Source: Oscheius sp. JU75 (taxonomy: Eukaryota > Nematoda > Chromadorea > Rhabditida > Rhabditidae). From it: a DNA stretch of 64,000 nucleotides. The translations under genes were made by a program, and so were the position numbers. The notes under the pieces were generated by a model, which was not told the origin of the DNA, did not search any database, and worked only from the letters and a program-made list of their open reading frames with translations. Below are positions 10,027-22,400 of this stretch, in pieces. Each line of letters opens with the position of its first letter. Position 1 is the stretch's first letter. The DNA lies in NCBI GenBank assembly GCA_037178855.1, contig JASJZC010000001.1, positions 3,534,001 through 3,598,000 of the forward strand, given 5' to 3'.

Positions 10027-12812
10027 TCAGACTGCGACAGAAGCCTGCAATTTAAGAATATCGGAATTGATGTGCTGGGGGAACTTGTAGGGGACCGTGG
10101 CCGCGTAGAGAACAATTGCTCGAACCTGAAAATTGTTTGGGCATTATCGTGCTTTTCACGAGGTTATCTTATCGAAAGGGGGCTCTTTGCACTTACCTGT
10201 TCAACGAACGACGGTTCCCTGTGCAATTTTAGATATTCGACTAGGCACTTCATTAGCGTCAGACAGTAGTCGGGAATCACCTCGCGAACTTCCTGAGGAA
10301 CCATGTGGAATTCTCTCACAATCACCGGCACAGCATCCGAACTCGTCGGAACGATCCGCAGTTCACGCGACCATCTAAATATGTAGGTTTTGCATTGGAA
10401 AGGTGGAAGAAGAACGCACTTGTAGGCCTTGCTGGCCTGTCCCTGCTCACACGCCTCGAAAATCTTCACGATATCGATGAGATTGGCCAGAGTCGCAAAT
10501 TCGCTGCCAGAAGCACCAGCGAGGAGCTGTTCACATTGCTTGGCAGTGTCACGAAGACGTTTTGCATTCTCCAAATTTGTCCTAAAACCACTTTTGCAAG
10601 GAGAACAAGCTAAAGACGGACCTAAGGCTTTCGCTAATAGTGGCGGAGAGCATTTTGACGGCTCGATTCGGTCGGTTGGCCAAGAGATAAATATAGACGG
10701 CATCATCAGATTGTCCACTCAGCTCGGTGTCATGGGCGACAGTCTCAATGACCGAAGAGGGATCATCCAAGTATCTGAAAGCTTCTCGTTGCAAACATTT
10801 GGATGTTCTAAAAAGTGACAAGGTATACGAAACTTACTCATCAATGAGTCCCATCTTCCGCATTCCGTTCGGTTCCAAGAAGCCGAGCAACTGATTTGTA
10901 AATTCGCGATTGTCCATGAGGTAGACGATGCGACTGACAGCTTTGTCGAATACGTCCGAACCACTTGGCGTCTTAAATCCGCGCAAAAGAAAACAATAGT
11001 CCATAGCACGAGCTGGATCGGCCAGCTCGAATTCTTTCGTGAAGACGACGATGAGTCGTGGCAGATTGAGGAAGGCCTTCGTGGGCGCAGACGGTTCGAA
11101 TGAGACTGAATTTAAACTATTAAGCAAGGATGAAATCGTGTGCATACGCAAGTCAGCAGAGGAATCCTTAGCACAGCGTAGATAGCCCATCTCGTTGGTT
11201 AAAATGGCTAGATGAACCGCCTCACAGACCATTCCACTGTTGGCCAGAGTATCGATGGCTCGTTCGAATTGACCACTGAGCCAGAGAGCCGTGAAATAGT
11301 ACTGATACTCTCCGTCTTTCATGAAGTAGTCCTCTCCTGAAAGCAACTGGTGAAACACTCTGTAGATTCAATTACCGTAGTCAATGGAGATCATCTTTTG
11401 GAGATCAGTGTAGAGAGTCGGCGTCATTTGTGGATCGGTTTTTAGAGTAATCAGCTTGAACCACAGCCAGTTTTCCATCGTGTCAGCTAGAACGGAGTCT
11501 CCGCCGAGAAGAGCGATGTAGAGACCGCGTTTGAACTTATCCCTAGTGATACTTTGATTGTGACGCCATTCAACCTTCAGCTTCTTCTTGACCTCGGCAT
11601 CCAATCTAAAATTTTGTTTACTCAACGCCAAAAGAACCACCAACGTGGTGTATTTCGTGAGATGAGTCAAAGCTTGAACAAGAACGGCACACTGGGGGAA
11701 ACTTTGCAGCTGGGTCAGAGCTGTCTTCGCGGAGGCAAGTTCTCCGGCACGGAAACAGTTGTAGGTAACCTCCCAGATGGGCAGATTGTTGTGAGAGCCG
11801 TCTTCTGCCTCTGGATGATCGGGCGAGAGCTTCAGGAAGGCCGAGACGAGACTCGCGGTGCCAGGAACTCCGCCTCTTTCGGCAACTTGGCGATTGCGAT
11901 CGACTATTTCGCTCATGTGAATAACATATCTGAAAAATCTGGTGCTCTCAGACAAAATCTCCAAACTGAGAATGAAGGTAATCGCAGGACTTGTTGATGA
12001 GCTGAAGACACGTCTGAAGGTCGTCTCGATCAGAACTGATTTTCTGATTGATCAGAGCGATGGCTTCCGTCCAAATTGAGACGAAGGTCGTGTCAGTATT
12101 CGGATCGGCGTTTATTGAATTGAGCAGTTCGGGAAGTTCTCTCTGAAAACGGATTGATTAGACGAAAACAAAGCCACCTACTCCGCGTTTACTCTTGATA
12201 TATTTCCTAATCTTGTCTCCTAGCTGAAGCTCTCGTCGATTGGTGATAGCTTCAGAGAATATTGGCTGAGTTACGTTGGCAATCGTCTCATTTCTCTGCA
12301 TTTTCTTCGCGGGATTGAGAGTGGCGTGCGGCTTGGAAAGAAGAACATGGTTGAAGAAGGCTCGTTCCGCCTCCATCTTCACGCGAGTCACGTCCATGTC
12401 AATTTCCTCGTCTTCGGCCGTGGTGGCTGCCGGCATGACCGATTCTTCTAGCACGGGAGCGGTAACTCCGAAAACGACGCCTTTTTCTCCGAACAGAATG
12501 TCTTTCTGAACTTAAATGTGACCAAAACAAAGAGAATCCTCACCTGCAACGAGCGATTTTTCGCATTATTCCATAGATTTTCACTGGCGCGGAAAATGCT
12601 TCGCAAATCACTGTCCAGCGTCTGAGAACTCATCCATGTTGGCTGAAATTTTAACTTCTTTCATTTAAAAAGCAATGGTAAAAAGTGTAAGAAATAGAAA
12701 AACTGACTCGAGGGTCGCCCGAAGCTGAAGCCTCGGTTCCGATTTGTTCCTGGTAGTTGATGGAGCTCAACTTTTCAGCACGGCCAAGAATATCGTTGAA
12801 GAGTGAGCCCAT
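10027..12812 (-). CDS. NUP93: Nucleoporin NUP93 (NIC96 family)
   Basis: About ten exons on the minus strand. The start ATG (12810-12812, MGSLFNDILGRAEKL) directly follows TGTTTCAG, an adjacency typical of trans-spliced messages. Family landmarks: EIVDRNRQVAERGGVPGTAS followed by LVSAFLKLSP (human [20 protein letters not shown]), GEDYFMKDGEYQYYFTALWL with LSGQFERAIDTL (human FLTAQFEAAVAFL), DPARAMDYCFLLRG, then a C-terminal ALYAATVPY-like segment (AIVLYAATVPYKFPQ). NUP93 is an alpha-solenoid scaffold of the inner ring of the nuclear pore, joining NUP205/188, NUP155 and the NUP62 complex. Length (about 780 residues) is close to the usual 800 to 820. It is the first gene of a likely three-gene operon. 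Confidence 0.9.
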
Positions 12813-13455
12813 CTGAAACAGTTTATATATTCATTCGTAAAAGAGTTGAAGAGAAACAGCCATGAGAGCAAATAGATGAAATACTAAAACGAAATTCAAA
12901 AGGTGGCCTCGCGTTCCGATGAAAACAATGTCGTAGCTGTTTCCCGCAAGAGCCAAGCAGGTTTAGAAGATTTAAGAAGAAAAAGTTGCAAAACGGAGAT
13001 GGCTGGCAAGTCGCTTGTTTGGAAATACGTCTGTTTTCTAAACGTTTTGTGAAGAGTGGTTTTTTGTTTAGATGTTCACAAAACAAGCACAGGGAAACGT
13101 ATCAGATGGCAAGAAATGTTCGCAGCGTCCCGAATTTTTCAAACGAGGTCGAAACTATTGCATGTTACAAACCTAGTAGGATACTGTAGATTTGCTAGTT
13201 TCTACAGCTCTCAAATTTCCCCCAACTGTCAAAATCAACAAGATGACCAGAAAAACTGAATAGCCGTTTATTTGTAGAAAGGTTCTATGGGGCAGCAATA
13301 TCACAGTCGTTCAAAGCTCTTGTATTGGACTAGTCTCTTCGTTTTGTACAGCTACATCTTGTTCTCCTCGTTGCGGTCGACGAGCTTCAGTATCTGGAGA
13401 AGTCCATTGGCTGTGGCCCTGAATTTATCTGTTTTCGAAGAACAAGAGCAGAAAG
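12813..13455. other. Intergenic interval between BLTP1 and NUP93
   Basis: About 640 bases. No convincing ORF on either strand, no tRNA and no repeat that I can see. It probably holds the BLTP1 3' UTR and the NUP93 (operon) promoter. Confidence 0.4.
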
Positions 13456-16400
13456 TTACATATCCAGCGTGTCCAACATCGCTCTCTGGAGAACCTTCGG
13501 AATGGTTCGTCGATGATCGTAGACGTTGAGCTTCTTCAAAATGTCGTCGACGAGAGGTGGCTTCCAGGCTTGTCCCTTCTCCATGAAGTTGATGCTCGGA
13601 GAAAAGTGCCACGTTTCGCACTGGTAGATTCGATTGTCCTTCTTCTCTTCAACTTCTTCCGCCGAACCAGAGGTTGACGAACCTTGTCCCTAAAGTTTTC
13701 TAGTCGAAAAACAGTAACAAGATCTTACAGCTTTAGTGTACTGTTGGATGAGCTTCGGAAGGAACTGGACCTGTTTATTGAAGTCCGTGTTCAGATGGAC
13801 AGCCCCGTAGAAGTCGGCCGTGAAGGACGAATGAACCACTGGATCAGCTGCACCTTCGTCCGCATCGCATTCCATCTTTTGCACACTGGTCAGAGCAGCT
13901 TCCAGCGAGGGGAAATGGAAGAGGACCGTGAGTTCGTGATTAGCTCTCTTGACGGTGTCCGGTCCAGTTGGTGTGGTCAACGGGGCCAGCTTACTCTCCT
14001 TCAGTACGTCTCCAATCAGATAGTCGAGACTGGCAGCTATCGAGGCGTTCTGGCGCATCGCATGTCCTTTGGCCTGTTGCACTTGACACACATTGCCCAT
14101 GTTCGCCACCGTCGTCTCGTAGTGTCGTGGATCAATCTTTCCCGTCGCATCGCCAATGCGAATGATGAGTCGCTGTCGACAGGTGACTCCCACAGTCCCG
14201 GAATCCTTGTTCACGTAGTAGAGTTGAGCCTCGGGACTGAACAGAATCGACGGACTGCGCAGATTGAACAGTGCCCAGCTGCTGGATGTCATTTCTCCGT
14301 TCATACAAGCCACCGAGATGCGACCAGCCTCGAACTCGACGCTTCCGCCGACGACCGTCTCTCCACCGGCTGGATATGGCAGCAACTTCAGCTGGTACTG
14401 GATCTCCGTGACCAGATCGAGAACCTTCTCCCAGTGCTTGATCTTCGGGCTGTCTTCCTCCTCCTCCTCGTGTTCGTCCGCGGTCATCTTCGTCACGCTT
14501 GTCTCGTCATCAAAGCTCCAGGCCTTCTTCGAATGTTTCAGTTGCTCCGTAAAGAAGCTCTTCAACTTCTGGACAATCCTCTGGAAGTCGTCAAAGGTCG
14601 CCTTTGTGATGACGACTTGCAGATCCTCCCACGAGCCCTTGATGTTTAGTAGAACACCGACACGATTCGTCTCTCCCTTGGCGTTCATCGTCTCCGGATA
14701 GTCGTCACTCAACTGGATTGACGGCTTCTCACACTGTCCAATCAACACAGCTCGACTCATCCATTCGACTCGTGTGGCGAAAGAACCCAACTGGATCTGG
14801 GCCCTGTTCCTCGGTACCTGCTTCTCGGCCCTCGTGTGATTGAGCTGGAGCGAGAGCGCGCTCAACGTGACCTCTCCACTGATGGCTCCTCCGTGTGCTG
14901 TCAGTTCACTTCCGTCCAGCTTGAATGTCAGAGTGATATCTCGCTGATGATGAGAGTCCAGTTTGGCCAAGGAGCGTAGCAGCCCCTTCCGTGTGATCCA
15001 ACTCGTCGTGCCCATGGTGTTAGACATCTGCGCATTCACATTCAGCTCCTTCCATTGAACTGCCAGGAAGACGGTAGCTGACCAGGGCTTCTCGTGTACG
15101 TCCGGAGCACTCCTGAACTTCTGATCAGTTCACGTAAACAAAGAAAAATACCTGTTAGAATGGTAGTTTGTGCTAGCAATGGTCGAGTGTTTGCTGGCAT
15201 CGGGTGTCTTCAGTGTGCCGGTCTGATCTCCGAAGAAGACTCGTCTCGCGATGGTTTTTCGGAACCAGGGCTTCGGGAAGGCTAGCAGCTCGCTCAGACG
15301 CCTCATATCATAGTTGAAATTGGCCGTTCCAATGTTTGACGTGAGCACGAACCGAACCCGATTGTCCGCCTCGTTGGAGCTATTTTTCGATCGCGAAATG
15401 ACCAAGGAGAGATGGTCGAGAGTGAGAGACAGGGCATCGTGGGCTGTCTGCTGCTGATGTGGACTGTAAATACTGAGCGAGAAGGCGCTGAGAGTCGCCG
15501 AGATGTCGATTCCGCCCGGATACTCGGCTCCGTCATTTCGTCTCGTCGACCCCATCAGAGTCAGACTCGGCAACTTGAGCATACAGTCGGCGGCACTGCT
15601 TCTCTGCTGTTGACCGTCGAATCGGATCACACTGCTCTGTACCGAGAGATGGAAGATGAAGTCCAAGGGCAGAGCACTTGTGTCGATGGCCACAATGTTG
15701 TTCATTGTCTCCGTCCCATCATCCAGCGTATTCACACTAATATCCGAACGAGCTCCTGTCGAGATTGGTAGCGGTTCCAGGACCTAAGGGCTAGTTGCCT
15801 TCGAAAGATAAAGAATAGTTACCTGTTCCAAGAAGTCGGCCAGATGGGGAGTGACGACCGTCTCCGAAGGCATTGAAGCCAATCCTAGTGAGAGATAGAA
15901 ACAGCCTCGGTTCGGATTCTTGGCCATTATGATGCGATCCGATCGAGACGAACTGGACGAGGAAGAGGAAGCCTGCTGGACGGACATCGCAGCTCCAGAT
16001 GACTGATAGTAGCCCTTCAGATCGACACTAAAACATTGCTTTAAATTGGTAAAAAAAAAGTTAGAACCTGGGAATGCTGAACTTGGTGAAGGTGACCTGT
16101 GGAGCCAGAACATGCTTGGCCGCTCGGAGATTCTGTGTTGAGGGTCGTTTGGCTAAAGCGGTCTGCTGCTCCCTCTGCGAAGTTCGAAGAGTACAGGCTC
16201 CGGACTCTATGTTAACCTGGACATCAATGTGCATGTTCACGATGTCTCTCTTCGTCTCTCCGCCATCATCAGAGCTTGTCCGCGGATTCGAACTCTTTGT
16301 GACCAATGGAGGATGGAGAAGGGAGAGAGTGCTCTGTCGTCTCGAGCCAGCCTTGTCATTGCTCCTCTTCAACTTATCGACCATCGTCTTCCGGAACTCC

Positions 16401-19400
16401 TTAAATCGAAGCAGCTCATATTGTCGGAGTTTCTTCCTCGCGGCTTCCAATGTCACCTCATTCGCCTTCTTGATCGTCAACTCCGAGAGCTCTCTCAGCG
16501 TCTCGTGCATCTTCTGCTCCATCCAACGAATCCGCTGTTCCATCAGTGACAGCTCTCCCAGTTCATGAGCTCCATCGATCAGAGCCTCGTCTTCATCCGT
16601 ATGATGAGCATGGTCGTAGAAGTCGTGATAGTGGTCCTCTTCTCCCAGCGAACTGATCGTGTTGATGAGCATTTTAGCTAGCTTGCCGATCCGTTGATCC
16701 AGATCGATGACCATTCCTCTCATGTGACTGCGGATACTCAGAACCCACTTGGCGTCTCCCAAATCATTTGAGGCCTTCGAACAGAGCTTGTAGCTGCCCT
16801 GGGGGAAAAAGAAGAAGTTTGACATCACTTCGCCGGCCGTCGACTCTTGAAAGTTCATCAGGGACTGTTCGTCAAAGTTGTTGATGAAGTTCAGCTTGAA
16901 GCCAGTGAACTGGGCCTGGCAGGCGAGCTCCTTCTTGATCGACACCGATACCTCACTCTTCTGAATTAAACTGATTAGCTAGATTAGAAAAGAGACAAAC
17001 CTGGAGAGAGAGGACGAGAGCAGGCATTCCGTCAGTAATGTCGTAGCTGACCAGCGGCATACAGACATACATTCCGCCGACTATTGACAAACTGAGATTG
17101 ATATCAAAGTCCTGGCTGGCGGTCAGCTGAGGCGAGAACATGGCCTGACTGATGCTGTTCCTCTTCTGTCGTTCCGTCAGCGACTTCTCGTATTTGGTTC
17201 TCTCGGCCCGCCAGTAGTCGTACGTGTTCTTATAGTTGAGCCAGAGGAGAATGGCCTTGTCCACTGCCGACGACTTGATCATCATGTAGGGTCGATTCAG
17301 CGAGATGTGGTACTTGTGCGTCTGTTGCGAACTCTCCTCGTTGCTCACCCGAATCATCGTCATAAATGTGGCGTATTCCTGCAGCTCTGAGGCCTCTTCT
17401 TCATAGCTCGAAGCTTTGACCAGCTGGCCGAGTTTGGCACTGAATTGGATCAATCCTCGGCCGACAAACTTCTCACGCGACGTGTGCTCGTCCACCACTA
17501 CCTGCACATTGACTTGTTGTACTCAAATAATCAAAAAGACTCACCACAAGGTTAGTCAACTCCATTTGGAGTTCGTCGAAGGTGAATCGGATAGCTGTGG
17601 CCGTCGGAGTGGCAGCTGTCAACTGGAGCCATGGCTCCTTAGCTGCGGCTTTGGTGACTCCCTTGATGATCAGTTGGAAGAGCAGATGTCTTCGATCGGA
17701 CGAGGATGAGTGATGTGGAGGAGGAGCATGCAGCTGTTCATTTCGGGTCCCAGTTGGAATGGCCGGTGCTGACTGTGAGATCAGAGGAGGTGTCTCAGTC
17801 GCGTTCTTATCCTTGGACTGGATTCTCGAGACGAGTGACTGTATCTCCGTGCGGAAAGACTGCCCAACAAAGAGCACATGGTTGAGCAACTCGGTCGAAA
17901 AGTTGTAGCTGACATGCCCCAGGGCCACTTCCATCTTCAGATAGCCTCCCTTTCTGTGAAGCAGTTTCTCCGGCTGAACTGGTTTTGGCAACTCCTTGAC
18001 GAGGTACTCCGGTTCCTCGGCCAGATATTGTCCATTGACATCGATTGAGGGCAATTGCAACTTGAAAGATTCCTTTTCGACGTGGTTGACGGTCTCCTTT
18101 TCGACGTGGAACTCGACGTGGTGATTCATCAACTGCACATTCCAGTTAGCCTTTCCACCCGTCTCTCCGTGAGCTGTGGCTCTACCCATCCGATACTTGG
18201 CCAGCAGACTCGGCAATATCCTCGCACTCAGCTCAATACTCTCCAGCTTGATCTTGAACTGTAGTCGGACGATCGGCGACTCCGGTTTCATTCGTCCCTT
18301 CATCTGCAGTGGAACTCCTCGATTCCAGGCACTCGTGTCAACTGGACTCGACACATCGATAGTCAGAGCTCCGCCGGCTCCTTGATCCCATGTCAATCCG
18401 TGTGGCTGAGCGCTCAGTCGATCGAATTCAATCTCCAACTGGGGACCGTGCTTCATGACCACTTCGTGAAGCGATCCGGCTGACATGGGCAGTTCTCCCT
18501 CAATTGCACCGAGATCGATGGACAGCGAGGTGTCGTTGGTTGGCGGCAGTCCGTTCATCACCAGATGCTTGTGATTCAGAATGGCCGTAGTCTCCTTGAG
18601 GACGCACAGCAGAATGGGTTTGCTCTCGTTCGATTTGCTGCTTCCGCCCGACAGCGACTGTCTAATGTTCAGCTTGGCCTTTCTGAAGAACTTCTTGTAC
18701 TTCAAAAATAGAGAAAAGGGTACCTGAGCATGACGTTCAGCTTGTCCGTCTCATGCGGCACGGCCGTGTTTCTGCCAACTGGGACTGGATTGTGTTCTTG
18801 CATCACATCGATGGATTTCATGTCGAACGAGACGTACAGATCGGTCAGTCGGGACTCCAGACAAACGTCCTCCAGTTTCAGCTTCCCATGGACGGCCTTC
18901 AAGATGTCTCCTCGACTCATGAGTCCCGCCCGCTGAGCATTCTTCTCAAAGTCCTTTGTCATGTCGAAGACCTTCTCGTCCCAGCTCTGCAGTCTTGGCT
19001 CAATATCCTCATCGGATTGAGTCGAGTCGACAGAGAGCGGCGTCATCGGATTCGAGGGACTGTTCTTCTTCAGTTCGGCCAGCGTATCTGCTGCCGACTT
19101 GGCCACGAGGATGACTTCTTTGACGAGACTAACCGAAGCGATGGCCAGCACGAACTGGACATTCTTGATCGCTCCCTCGTAGGTCAGATGGCCTTTTCCA
19201 CGGACCGGCATCAGATTCTTCTCGTCCATTTCAATGTTCCATGTGAGGCCGCCTTTGACGCCAATGTCACAGACGGAGACCAGATGATGGACACAGGGAG
19301 CCAGGAGTTTCTGATTGGAGTCGGCAGAGGCTGGCGAGGACAGTAACTTCGGCTCGACCAGATCGACAGCAATCTCGTTGATTGTGAGCTCGTAAGAGGC

Positions 19401-22400
19401 CTTCAGCTTGTTCAGCTGGTTTAGTAGACCGTCCAGAAGAGTCCAGTTTAGACGACGGCTCTAAAAAGAAGTGATATATTAAAAAAGATAGTAGGGTACC
19501 CGATAGAAACTGTAGAAGAAGGCTTGCGGAATGATGTCCATGGGGTTCACGTAGTCCTTGGGCAGAGTGGATTCTTTCTTCTTGCCATCTCTTCGCTCGT
19601 TCAGCTCCCGATGGGCCGATCGAATGTAGCTATAGAGGTCGAGCTTCGGATGACTGTCTCTGTGCTGCTGCGACTGTGCCTCCTTGGGCAGATTCCTGCT
19701 GGCAGCACTTCCATTGCGTCTGTGACGAGACTCCATGGCTTCCATGTTAATTCGCGTCTCCTTCTTCTCTCCTGGGTCGGCGCGGAATCGTCCAGCCTCT
19801 GTGTGAGAAGCCAACTTTACCATCTGACAGATGTCCGGGTGCCAATGACTGAGCAGCGCCATCAGAGCCGTCTTCCGCAACTTGTCGTCGTCGAATCGTC
19901 TCTTTAGAACCATCGGCTGATGGAGCTGGAGAGCCGTCTCTGGCAGAGCATACCATCTCATCAGAACCTTCAACAGAAGACATGTGGGACAGGAGGCCTG
20001 ATGCTTGCCGAGCAGCTTGACAGCATCCATCATGTTCTTGCCCTTGGCTCCAAGAATTGAGTCCTCCGGACAATCGAGAGCCAATTTCATCATCCGGGCA
20101 AACGACATATCGTTCCATTGATCCATCGAGTTGACCAGACAGTCCATCTTGGCGTCAAGCCTCTGCGCCACATTGAGCCAGGCCGTAATCGCTGGACTGA
20201 GAGCATAATAAAGAGGGAACTCGTGCTTGGCCGTCTTTTCTAGCGGCCGGGCCATGACCACAAAGTTGCGTACAGTTCCAATTGTCACCTGAATTCTTCC
20301 TAGATCAAAACAGTAAAATGACAATACCTTGATTCGGTTTTCCTTGGTTATAATACCTTCATTTGATACGCCCTTTTCCTGGATGGTTAGTGGCCTCGAG
20401 TCTTCGTAACTCATCATCAAGTCCGGAATGTGCAGGTCCATAATGACACGGAGATCTTTCTGTGCATGACGCCGGCCAACATCAGAATGATCCCAATTGA
20501 CTTTCGATCGGAAGGGGGTCCGGGCGGCCAGGAACTCAGCGTCAGCCTTGTCTACCAGATGCAGGAGTTGCGAGGTGACGACTCTACAGTTCATCGAAAG
20601 GTTGACGCCTCCAACTTGCTCGATGCTCTTTGTCGTGGCGATTGTGGCCTTGTCGATCATGATGAGACAGATGTTCGAAGAGACAGACTCGGGTAGAGGA
20701 TTCGATGGATCCATGGAGCCGCATTGGAAGAGAGAGGCATGGATCTTCGGCAAATCGAGCGAGACTTCCCATTGGATCTTACGCGAAGTCGAATGGAAGA
20801 GACTCTCGGTCAACGGCTGGCGATGGTCCTTCAGAACACAGCCCAGATATGTGTGTTGGATAAGAAAGGCCGAATTCAGCTTGTGCATACAGCTCGAGAC
20901 GGAATTTGTCAGTCGTTCGAAGACTTCGATGGCCAGCGGCGTGACGAAGATGCTAAAGTTCTCGGCAACACTTCCACGGATGGCCAGACAATCCCACGGC
21001 ACATCGCCACTTTTTTTCCCGCCGATACCGATTGCTTCCGAGGAGATAATGGGATGGAGAGTCGGAGCGTGGATCTGGAGAGCATTCATCCCGTCTTGGA
21101 TCACATCCACATGAACGACCTTGCCCTGTGCCCAGGTTGACAGCGCTCCAGGTCTCTTCAGTTCTGGCGATTCGGATACTGAATAAGAATGTATAAAGAT
21201 GAACGAAAGGAAAAAAGTACCTGGTTTGACGACTTTGACCTTGGACAAATAGGAGCTGTAGGCCATCATGAGGGGGCGAATGAGGGAGGGTCGGGTCTCC
21301 TTCTGCTGGGAGAAGGCTGAATGGAACGAGGGCGTGTCGTCTGTCGGCGAGGCAGCCAACGACGTCTCACTGCTGACTTTTCTAACAGTCGGGTAGACGA
21401 AATGCTGCTCGTGTCGGAGTATGGTCTGTCCCGGCTTGAACATGCTCTGATGGACACCAATCTGACCGGTGGCGTTGATTTTCGGCACGTACAGTTTCAC
21501 GTCCTTATTTATCTCCGACAAGAAACCTTCTCCTCTGAAGCTTTCATTGGATTCGAAAGAAAGAAAAGAACTTACAGAGTGTCTTTGACGCCAAAGAAGC
21601 GCGTCTCTCCGTAACAGGCGCAGCTCCAAGCTCCAGACTCGCTGTACAGGAAGTAGAGTCTCTTGGTAGCGACATCGTGTTTCCGCACAAATTCTAGACG
21701 GGCCTTCTCTAAATGTTCGCCGTCTTCGGGCAGCGGCAGCTCCACGTCCAGATTCACTCCATTGATAGCCACCTTGGCCACTTCGAGCCATTCCTGCGAC
21801 TCTCCTGCCTCTTTGAACAGCTGACGGACAGAAATGTTTGGAATCCTCACACAGAGATGTTCCGCAAATCGGCCCTCGTGTCCATTGCAGACCGTTGTAC
21901 GCACAGGGGCCACTTCCAGCTAGAATTAGTTTGGTTAGAACCAAAATAAATACAAAACTCACGTCAAGAATGCTTTTTTCCTCACAAAGAGCCAACTTGA
22001 TGCTGTCCACACAGACGCGGATCTGTCGATACTTCAGGCGTTCTTCTCCCTCACACTGCTTCGCCTTCTCGGCTTTCTTCGGACACGAGGCCACGAGATT
22101 TCCATGCTGACAGGCACTGAATCGGGTTGGGATTATCGTCTCGTCGTCCTTGGCCAGAGCAAAAAGCAGAAGCGTCTCGACGAACTGGTAGAGAGCGAAG
22201 AAGTGACTGGGAACTTCGAGACTGCCGGTCAACTCGCCCACGAGGATCTCCATCTGCCAGGCATACTCGATGATGGCCATATCCCATGGAACGTCGACAG
22301 ATGAGAGGAGGGCTTGTCCTCTGAACTGAAGACCGCTGAGAGACAAAAAACCGTCTGGCTGAAAGATGCTGGCTCTCTCGAAATGAACTCCACATTGTCC

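Noticed and set aside
13684..14649. 321-codon plus-strand ORF
   Set aside because: Antisense shadow of a long BLTP1 exon; no splice signals, start context or domain, and the minus-strand protein is clearly the real one.
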